Origin: Vibrio sp. Of7-15
GTDB taxonomy: Bacteria; Pseudomonadota; Gammaproteobacteria; Enterobacterales; Vibrionaceae
Length of the DNA stretch: 64,000 nt
Direction: 5' to 3'
NCBI RefSeq assembly: GCF_022347565.1
Contig: NZ_JAKRGH010000022.1
Coordinates: 1 to 64,000, forward strand
Shown: positions 57,863 to 64,000 of the stretch, one piece after another
Numbering within the stretch: the first letter of the stretch is position 1
Layout: each line of letters begins with the position of its first letter
Made by a program: the position numbers and the translations under genes
The notes under the pieces: generated by a model
The model's database searches: none
What the model saw: the letters and a program-made list of their open reading frames with translations, nothing else
Told to the model about the DNA's origin: nothing

Positions 57863-58222
57863 GATCGAGAGTGACTACTATGTAACAGCAGACTCTCCTG
57901 TCTGAGTCTGTATCTATAGCAATTAAGACAAGATAGTGAACGTGCTACATAGCCTGCTATGGCATCATGTTCACGGTCAGGGCACAAAACATAAGGAATG
58001 TGTTGCGTGTCCTACGACTCTTCTAGCCTGTATTTTCTTCTATTTTTCCATTCTCTTTTATACCACTTTTGGGATAGTTCGCCCATAAATTGCTGTTATT
58101 ATGAACTGTGTGGCACGTATTATGCCCGTTTTCTTGAGATCCATTGTTCTGGTTTGGTGATAATGATCGAAAAATGGCGACCACAAGGATCGCCATCATG
58201 AAGGTTTATTTGTAAGAAGGGA
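57863..58222. other. Non-coding region upstream of the LysR gene, with two dyads
   Basis: CAGACTC (57889-57895) pairs with GAGTCTG (57904-57910). A longer palindrome runs 57936-57974 (GTGAAC ... CATAGC-CT-GCTATG ... GTTCAC, imperfect in between). The dcuA terminator is at 58170-58197. Nothing else was recognised; a 67-codon frame at 57998-58201 is not credible. Confidence 0.55.
58170..58197 (-). terminator. dcuA terminator
   Basis: On the minus strand ATGGCGA pairs with TCGCCAT, 9-base loop, followed by TTTT, 26 bases after the dcuA stop. Confidence 0.88.
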
Positions 58223-59524
58223 TTACAGAATCACACCGCCGATAACAAAACCAAGGGCAACAGAAGTGGTAATTGTCACCACGCCAGGAATGAAGAATGG
58301 GTGGTTGAACACTAAATTACCGATGCGCGTGGAGCCTGTATCGTCCATTTCTACCGCTGCTAATAAAGTTGGGTAAGTTGGCAATACAAAAAGGGCACTG
58401 ACGGCGGCAAAAGACGCCACTGCCGTTAATGGTGCCACCCCAATGGCTAAAGCGGCTGGCATAAGTGCTGTAGTAGTTGCTCCTTGTGAATACAGCAACA
58501 TAGAAGCAAAAAACAGGGTGACTGCCAGCATCCATGGATATTGTTCTAAAATGCTGCCTGCAAACTCTTTGATTTCACCAATGTGGTTGGATACAAACGT
58601 ATCACCAAGCCATGCCACACCCAGTACACACACACATGCGCTCATGCCTGACTTGAAGGTGGCTGCACCAGCAATTTTAGAGGCATCAATTTTTGTGATC
58701 ATCACAATCGCGGTGGCTGCCGTCAGCATTAATGCCATGATGGCTTGGTTGCGGCCAATGGCAGGTGCTTCAATAAAGCCCACCGCTTTACTGATCAAGG
58801 TCGCGTAAATCACGACAGCAGCAATGGCTGCACAGAAAATGTAGGTGGCGACTTTGGCTGTTGGCAAGATCTGGCGCTCTGCTGAGCCTTTCATTTTGAT
58901 CAGGCCTTTTTCTAAGCGCTCTTGATAAATGGCATCGTCTTTGAGCTCACAACCTAAGAAGTTCGCGACAAATGCCCCCACCATACAGGCGATGAACGTG
59001 GTTGGAATACACACTGCTAAAAGAGTTAAGTAACCGACGCCAAGTGGTTCTAAAATGCCGGAGAAGAAAACCACAGCGGCTGAGATTGGAGACGCTGTAA
59101 TGGCAATTTGGGAAGCAACGACGGCAATAGAAAGAGGGCGAGATGGGCGAATGCCTTGCTCTTTTGCCACTTCAGCAATCACTGGCAGGGTTGAAAATGC
59201 CGTGTGACCGGTTCCTGCTAATAAGGTCATGAAGTAGGTCACAACTGGAGCATAAAATGTAATGTGTTTTGGGTTTTTACGTAAGAACTTTTCGGCCAAG
59301 TCTACCAGCCAGTCCATGCCGCCTGCCACTTGCATGGCAGCTATCGCGGTGATCACCGACATGATGATCAAAATAACGTCTACGGGAATCGTACCTGCGT
59401 CTAATCCTAATACCATGGTTAAGGCGATCACACCTGCACCACCTGCAAAACCAATACCAATACCGCCTATGCGTGCACCTAAATAGATGAACAGTAAGAC
59501 GACAAGAAGTTCTACTGCAATCAT
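58223..59524 (-). CDS. dcuA: Anaerobic C4-dicarboxylate transporter DcuA
   Basis: 433 residues, the length of E. coli DcuA, with about ten membrane segments: LVVLLFIYLGARIGGIGIGF at the start, GTGHTAFSTLPVIAEVAKEQ and SQGATTTALMPAALAIGVAP. DcuA exchanges or takes up aspartate, fumarate, malate and succinate. It follows aspA as in E. coli; together they feed aspartate to fumarate respiration. A strong terminator lies between the two genes, so dcuA probably has its own promoter or depends on read-through. Confidence 0.96.
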   Translation of the reverse strand: MIAVELLVVLLFIYLGARIGGIGIGFAGGAGVIALTMVLGLDAGTIPVDVILIIMSVITAIAAMQVAGGMDWLVDLAEKFLRKNPKHITFYAPVVTYFMTLLAGTGHTAFSTLPVIAEVAKEQGIRPSRPLSIAVVASQIAITASPISAAVVFFSGILEPLGVGYLTLLAVCIPTTFIACMVGAFVANFLGCELKDDAIYQERLEKGLIKMKGSAERQILPTAKVATYIFCAAIAAVVIYATLISKAVGFIEAPAIGRNQAIMALMLTAATAIVMITKIDASKIAGAATFKSGMSACVCVLGVAWLGDTFVSNHIGEIKEFAGSILEQYPWMLAVTLFFASMLLYSQGATTTALMPAALAIGVAPLTAVASFAAVSALFVLPTYPTLLAAVEMDDTGSTRIGNLVFNHPFFIPGVVTITTSVALGFVIGGVIL

Positions 59525-59690
59525 AATGATTACTCCTGTCTAAAGATAAAAATAAGCAAACTTATTTGTTCATTACAACACGCGGCTTTTCTGTTTGATT
59601 TTATAAAATCGATTTTTTGAAAAGTCGAAACCAATGGCGACCATGAAGCAACCACTGCGTATGGCAAAACAAATAAGGGGGATCTATAGC

Positions 59691-59722
59691 AAAAAGGGCC
59701 CTTATCCTAAGAGCCCTTTTAA
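59691..59722 (-). terminator. Terminator between aspA and dcuA
   Basis: On the minus strand AAAAGGGCTCTTA pairs with TAAGGGCCCTTTT (one T-G pair), 3-base loop and T run, 9 bases after the aspA stop. Confidence 0.88.
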
Positions 59723-59730
59723 AGTGATGA

Positions 59731-61188
59731 TTAGTTGTAGCGTTTTGCTTTGTACTCTGGGTGCATCAGGTTTTCAACAGAGAAGATGTCATCTAGCTGC
59801 TCTTCTGTTAATAGACCGCGCTCCAGTACCACTTCGCGTACGCTCTTGCCTGTTTCAGCACAAATCTTACCAACAATGTCACCTTCGTGGTGGCCAATGA
59901 ATGGGTTCAGGTAAGTTACGATGCCGATAGAATTAAATACGTGAGCTTCACAAACGTCTTTGTTGACCGTGATGCCATCGATGCACTTGTCGCGTAAGTT
60001 CACACACGCGTTTTTCAGAATATCGATAGACTCAAACAGTGCTTGGCCGATCACAGGTTCCATTACGTTTAGCTGTAGCTGGCCCGCTTCTGCTGCGAAA
60101 GTAATGGCGGTGTCGTTACCCATGACTTTAAAGCACACTTGGTTTACTACTTCAGGAACCACTGGGTTCACTTTTGCTGGCATGATGGAAGAGCCCGCTT
60201 GTAGCTCAGGTAGGTTTAGCTCATTTAGACCAGCGCGAGGGCCAGAAGAAAGCAGACGAAGATCGTTACAGATCTTAGACAGTTTCACTGCGGTACGTTT
60301 TAGTGAACCGTGGATCATCACATAAGCACCACAGTCTGAAGTAGCTTCGATAAGATCTTCTGCCGCTACACACTCTAGGCCAGTAACCTCTGCTAGGTGT
60401 TTTACGGCTAGCTCTTGGTAACCTGTCGCTGCGTTTAAGCCAGTGCCGATAGCGGTTGCACCTAAGTTTACTTCCAGCAGTAGTTTAGCTGTGTAGTTCA
60501 GGTTTTTGATTTCTTCTTTTAGCAAGATAGCCCATGCGTGGAACTCTTGGCCTACCGTCATTGGTACCGCGTCTTGCAGCTGAGTACGACCCATTTTTAG
60601 GATGTTGCGGAATTCTTGATCTTTAAGCTCGAATGCACCTTTTAGGTACTCAATGGCTTCGATCAGCTTAATGATGCTGTTATAAACCGCGATGCGGAAG
60701 CCTGTAGGGTAAGCACAGTTTGTTGATTGGCTTTTATTTACGTGATCATTTGGGTTAATGATGTCGTATTCGCCTTTCTCTTTGCCCATTAGCTCTAGTG
60801 CAACGTTAGCAATCACTTCGTTTGCATTCATGTTAACGGAAGTGCCCGCACCGCCTTGGAAAACGTCTGATGGGAATTGATCCATGCACTTGCCTGTTTC
60901 TAAGATCAAATCACAGGCTTTAACAATGTACTCGCCCACTTCTGATGGAATCGCACCTAGCTCTTTATTGGCAAGAGCCGCCGCTTTTTTTGTCATGATC
61001 ATGCCACGAACGAACTCTGGCACATCAGAAATAGTGACACTAGAAATGTTGAAATTTTCTACGGCGCGAAGAGTATGAATGCCGTAGTACGCTTCTGCTG
61101 GAACGTGGCGTTGACCAAGAAGATCTTCTTCAATGCGAGTAGCCATGTTTTTTGTCGTGTTATTTTCAAGATCAATCATCTGAGTCAT
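59731..61188 (-). CDS. aspA: Aspartate ammonia-lyase
   Basis: 485 residues. The fumarase/aspartase signature is [15 protein letters not shown] (about 325-339), the N-terminal part has [20 protein letters not shown], and the flexible [14 protein letters not shown] segment is present. The enzyme converts aspartate to fumarate and ammonia. The ATG at 61188 (AAGGG 9 bases upstream) gives a slightly longer N-terminus than E. coli AspA; Met15 at 61146 is the alternative but has no site. dcuA follows on the same strand. Confidence 0.97.
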   Translation of the reverse strand: MTQMIDLENNTTKNMATRIEEDLLGQRHVPAEAYYGIHTLRAVENFNISSVTISDVPEFVRGMIMTKKAAALANKELGAIPSEVGEYIVKACDLILETGKCMDQFPSDVFQGGAGTSVNMNANEVIANVALELMGKEKGEYDIINPNDHVNKSQSTNCAYPTGFRIAVYNSIIKLIEAIEYLKGAFELKDQEFRNILKMGRTQLQDAVPMTVGQEFHAWAILLKEEIKNLNYTAKLLLEVNLGATAIGTGLNAATGYQELAVKHLAEVTGLECVAAEDLIEATSDCGAYVMIHGSLKRTAVKLSKICNDLRLLSSGPRAGLNELNLPELQAGSSIMPAKVNPVVPEVVNQVCFKVMGNDTAITFAAEAGQLQLNVMEPVIGQALFESIDILKNACVNLRDKCIDGITVNKDVCEAHVFNSIGIVTYLNPFIGHHEGDIVGKICAETGKSVREVVLERGLLTEEQLDDIFSVENLMHPEYKAKRYN

Positions 61189-61640
61189 AGGGGGAACCCT
61201 TAGTGGTATCTGCTAAAAAAATTCAATGCGCTTAGCCACTTCTGCATTTTAGAATCCATTCGTCAGAATATTTGGCTGATGATCGTACCTGATACCTGTG
61301 TTTCTGAACGCAATCATACTCCCCTTTAGAGGTAAAAAAACCACTCTGATCACCTTTTTTGTCTGTATAAATATATTTGCACTAAAGTGTGACTCCCTTC
61401 TCAAATGCTGTTAATGGATTAGATATAGAAAAGTAAGATCTATATTAGATTGTATGCATTTGTGAATAAGGTGTTTTTTCTCTGCATTAACTGACACAAA
61501 AAGATATATTCGGCATCAAAATGATTGTGATTGGTTAAGGATGCCCCAATGTATAGAGAGTCGGTTGAGTTGCATTCAGTGTTTATTTTGTTTACCCCTG
61601 TTAGACTGATGTTATTCACACTAAGTAAAGAGAGGCGTTT
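61189..61640. other. Divergent aspA-fxsA intergenic region
   Basis: 452 AT-rich bases. They hold the aspA promoter region with a candidate CRP site (61385-61406) and a GGCATC-N22-GATGCC dyad (61512-61545) nearer to fxsA. No gene was recognised. Confidence 0.6.
61385..61406. promoter_or_regulatory. Candidate CRP site between aspA and fxsA
   Basis: AAGTGTGA-CTCCCT-TCTCAAAT matches the CRP consensus TGTGA-N6-TCACA at nine of ten fixed core positions and has A/T flanks. It lies about 200 bases upstream of aspA, which is catabolite-regulated in E. coli. Confidence 0.5.
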
Positions 61641-62177
61641 GTGTTTCCAGTTCTGTTGTTGATGTTTATTGTTGTACCGATTATTGAAATTGCCTTATTT
61701 GTGCAAGTCGGTGGCTTTTTAGGTTTATGGCCTACGATTGGTCTTGTGCTGATCACTGCGTTTATCGGTGCATCAATGGTACGCAGTCAAGGGCTACAAA
61801 CACTGATGTCTGTGCAGTCTCGTCTGCAACAAGGGGAGCTACCTGCTCAACAAATCGTTGAAGGTGTGATGTTGGCTGTGTCGGGTGTGTTGCTGTTAAC
61901 CCCAGGATTTATGACCGATGCATTAGGCATGTTGGTCTTGTTACCAGCCCCACGTGCTGCGCTAGCTAAGCAAATCATGAGCAAAGTCAAAGTGCAGGGC
62001 ATGGGCGGAAATGCCTTTGGGGCAGGCTTTGGTGGTCATCACCAACAGCAAGGGCCATTTGGCCAAGACCCATTCCAGCGTCATCATGATCAGCAGCAAG
62101 GTGGCGATGTGTTTGACGGTGAGTTTGAGCGTAAAGATAACGACGACAAACCCGATAATCAAAACCGCTTGAATTAA
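61641..62177 (+). CDS. fxsA: FxsA family inner-membrane protein
   Basis: 178 residues from a GTG at 61641, with AGAGG upstream. The N-terminus FPVLLLMFIVVPIIEIALFV and the SGVLLLTPGFMTDALGMLVLL stretch mark FxsA. Overproduction of E. coli FxsA relieves the F-plasmid block on phage T7. The C-terminal 50 residues are soluble and rich in Gly, Gln and His (FGGHHQQQGPFGQDPFQRHH), a low-complexity tail. It lies upstream of groES, as in other gammaproteobacteria, here with a MATE gene in between. Confidence 0.92.
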   Translation: MFPVLLLMFIVVPIIEIALFVQVGGFLGLWPTIGLVLITAFIGASMVRSQGLQTLMSVQSRLQQGELPAQQIVEGVMLAVSGVLLLTPGFMTDALGMLVLLPAPRAALAKQIMSKVKVQGMGGNAFGAGFGGHHQQQGPFGQDPFQRHHDQQQGGDVFDGEFERKDNDDKPDNQNRLN

Positions 62178-62188
62178 GCGAAGAATAC

Positions 62189-62229
62189 AAAAAAGCGCTT
62201 CATGGTGAATAACTGTGAAGCGCTTTTTT
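62189..62229. terminator. Bidirectional terminator between fxsA and the MATE gene
   Basis: Stem AAAAAAGCGCTTCA / TGAAGCGCTTTTTT with a 13-base loop, between convergent genes. Confidence 0.92.
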
Positions 62230-62271
62230 ACTTTTTAGCTGTGTATTTTTGGGGCAGTGTCTTTTTGAACA

Positions 62272-63612
62272 CTACTCTGGTTGCAGGTGTTGTTTTCGAA
62301 TTTTTAATGCGTATAAATAAGCAAAAATGCCGCCCGCAATATTACCTACCGCAATCCCAATAAATAGCCCTTCAACGCCATCGAGTAGGCTTCCTAACCA
62401 CGCCGCTGGTAATAAGAATACAAATAAGCGCATGAAGCTCCACTGAAAGGCTTTGATTGGCAAATGCATGGCATTAAGGCTACTGACCAATACCATCACA
62501 ACACCCTGAAACCCATAGCTAACTGGTACTACTAATAAGTAATGCCATAAGCCATCTCGTACAGCTTGGTCTTGGCTAAACACGGCAGACAGTGGAATGC
62601 TTACCGGTACCATCATAATAAAGATGAAAAACTGGAACAAAATGGCAAAACGCATGGATAAAAACATGGCACTGGCTGCTCGTTGTGTGGATTGAGCGCC
62701 TAAGTTTTGTGCCATGAACGGGGTGAGTGCGGATGTGAGTGCCATCATTACAATCAGCATTAAGGACTCGATGCGTTGTGCAGCACCGTAAGCCGCCACC
62801 GCCGCAGTCCCTTGGCTGGCTAGCATCATCATTAAAATAGCGCCAGACAAGGGGTTCAGTGCATTGGAAAAAGCAGCGGGTGTGCCAATGCGCAGTATTT
62901 GTTGCCAATCGGCCAGTAAGGTGGGGAAGTGGGGCAAAGCCAGCATTTTTTCACGTTTGATTAATACCCATAAAGATCCACACAGAGCACCCGCCCAACT
63001 GATCCCGCTGGCAATGGCCGCACCTTGGATACCAAGCTCAGGAAAAGGGCCGTAACCAAAAATCAGCAGTGGATCGAGAATGCCATTAATCAATCCCGCC
63101 AACATCATGATCTTGGCGGGGGTCTTGGTGTCGCCTGTTGCACGGATGGCACTGTTGCCAGCCATGGGGATCACCAGCAGCGGGATCGCCACATACCAAA
63201 TGTTCATGTATTGGTGGATCAGGGGTAACAATTCCTCTTCTGCGCCTAGTAATTGAAACAGTGGATCGATGGTAAAGAGTCCAATAATAGAGGCGGCAGC
63301 AACAAGCAGTACCGTTAGTGATAAACCATGGCTAGTAAAGTGGGCGGCTTGCTGATTATCACCTTGGCCCAGCAAACGACCAATGCTGGTGGAAATGCCC
63401 ATGCCCATGCCCATGGTGATGCAATTGACGGCAAACGTGACCGGAAAAGTAAAGCTGACAGCAGCGAGCGCTTGTGTTCCAAGTAATGAAATAAAGAAAG
63501 TGTCGACGAGATTAAACATCAAGATAGCGACCATACCAAACGTCATTGGGATCGTTAGTCGACGTAATACATCAGGGATCGGATCGGTTAACAAACCGTG
63601 TTTATCTTGCAT
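62272..63612 (-). CDS. MATE-family multidrug/metabolite efflux transporter
   Basis: 446 residues with 12 membrane segments. Features: PMTFGMVAILMFNLVDTFFI, GTQALAAVSFTFP and the C-terminal-half GTPAAFSNALNPLSGAIL and YGAAQRIESL. MATE carriers exchange cations (Na+ or H+) for organic cations and drugs. It is of the NorM/VmrA/DinF-like class; the substrate is not set. It is divergent from groES across 240 bases, which contain a heat-shock-type promoter for groES. Confidence 0.9.
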   Translation of the reverse strand: MQDKHGLLTDPIPDVLRRLTIPMTFGMVAILMFNLVDTFFISLLGTQALAAVSFTFPVTFAVNCITMGMGMGISTSIGRLLGQGDNQQAAHFTSHGLSLTVLLVAAASIIGLFTIDPLFQLLGAEEELLPLIHQYMNIWYVAIPLLVIPMAGNSAIRATGDTKTPAKIMMLAGLINGILDPLLIFGYGPFPELGIQGAAIASGISWAGALCGSLWVLIKREKMLALPHFPTLLADWQQILRIGTPAAFSNALNPLSGAILMMMLASQGTAAVAAYGAAQRIESLMLIVMMALTSALTPFMAQNLGAQSTQRAASAMFLSMRFAILFQFFIFIMMVPVSIPLSAVFSQDQAVRDGLWHYLLVVPVSYGFQGVVMVLVSSLNAMHLPIKAFQWSFMRLFVFLLPAAWLGSLLDGVEGLFIGIAVGNIAGGIFAYLYALKIRKQHLQPE

Positions 63613-63746
63613 ATGTGCCTTACGTATTGGGAATTTTTATTATGTTTTGGCCACTGTGGGTGATTGGATTATTTAGGAATCGCCTCTTAGTTTCGGTCAG
63701 ATTGTGACCCAGTTTAAAAAAAATCACAAAAAAGTGTTCCGCTAAC

Positions 63747-63773
63747 CTTGGGATCGGTCATTCTTAACCCCAC
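63747..63773 (+). promoter_or_regulatory. Candidate sigma-32 promoter of groESL
   Basis: CTTGGG (63747-63752), a 15-base spacer and CCCCAC (63768-63773) resemble the heat-shock elements CTTGAA and CCCCAT. A leader dyad AGAGGA/TCCTCT (about 63792-63808) and AGGAGAC as ribosome-binding site follow. Confidence 0.5.
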
Positions 63774-63852
63774 GTTTATTGACACACGCTGAGAGGAAAA
63801 GCTCCTCTTAACACCGAATTTTTATGGAAAAAATACTATCAGGAGACGACCG

Positions 63853-64000
63853 ATGAACATTCGTCCTTTACATGACCGAGTTATCGTTGAGCGCCAAGAA
63901 GTTGAATCAAAATCTGCTGGTGGCATCGTGCTAACTGGTTCTGCTGCTGAAAAATCAACACGCGGCACTATTCTAGCTGTTGGCAACGGCCGCATTCTAG
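63853..64000 (+). CDS. groES: Co-chaperonin GroES, N-terminal part (3' truncated by window)
   Basis: The first 49 residues ([20 protein letters not shown], then [20 protein letters not shown]) are typical of GroES, including the mobile loop (GGIVLTGSA) that binds GroEL. AGGAGAC lies 8 bases before the ATG. GroEL should follow beyond the window. Confidence 0.97.
   Translation, partial: MNIRPLHDRVIVERQEVESKSAGGIVLTGSAAEKSTRGTILAVGNGRIL

Overview
The window is one contiguous piece of a gammaproteobacterial chromosome, almost certainly from Vibrionaceae. The order tuf-secE-nusG-rplKAJL-rpoBC, then rsd/nudC-hemE, yjaG, hupA-yjaH, purHD, zntR, prmA-dusB-fis, aroQ-accBC, acs, an SLC5-type sensor kinase next to acs/actP, dsbD, dcuA-aspA, fxsA and groES is typical of that family (recalled synteny, not searched). 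No rRNA, tRNA, CRISPR array or intact insertion sequence was seen.

Layout. 1-12.5 kb: translation and transcription core on the + strand (end of tuf, secE-nusG, rplKA, rplJL with its L10 leader, rpoBC). 12.6-23.2 kb: housekeeping genes (rsd, nudC, hemE, a uracil-DNA-glycosylase-family protein with a 2-hydroxyacid dehydrogenase, yjaG, a CNNM/CBS membrane protein, hupA, a YjaH lipoprotein, purHD separated by an ERIC-like repeat). 23.4-29.6 kb: zntR, a small coiled-coil/Gly-linker protein, and three minus-strand units, prmA, dusB-fis and aroQ-accB-accC.

30.2-40.7 kb is the accessory region and the most interesting part. A minus-strand gene set lies between aroQ and acs: luxR, luxI, a DAO-type flavoenzyme, a PrmC/HemK-like methyltransferase, a PLP alpha-oxoamine synthase, a chorismate-mutase-type gene (papB-like), a fused glutamine amidotransferase/aminodeoxychorismate synthase (papA-like), a prephenate-dehydrogenase-type gene (papC-like) and a DHA2-type MFS exporter. 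The papA/B/C set is the known route from chorismate to the 4-aminophenylalanine skeleton. The oxoamine synthase, methyltransferase and flavoenzyme would then build a small aryl-amine product. A dyad of the lux-box pattern (CT-N12-AG) lies upstream of luxI, the first gene of the operon, so acyl-homoserine-lactone quorum sensing probably controls the pathway. The final product is not known to me; an aminobenzyl alpha-aminoketone or a pyrazine dimer is an inference.

41.3-54.8 kb is the acetate module: acs, actP with its DUF485 partner, and the CrbS/CrbR-type two-component system, with a DnaQ-like exonuclease, a CBS/DUF294 nucleotidyltransferase, an HcaT-like MFS protein and MarC. 54.9-64 kb: dsbD, a LysR regulator, dcuA and aspA (fumarate/aspartate metabolism), fxsA, a MATE exporter and the start of groES. 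Starts were re-chosen by Shine-Dalgarno position, motif numbering or neighbour overlap where the longest open frame was unlikely (rplJ, rsd, purH, papA, luxI, the PrmC-like gene, the DUF294 protein, DUF485, marC, crbR, dsbD, lysR).
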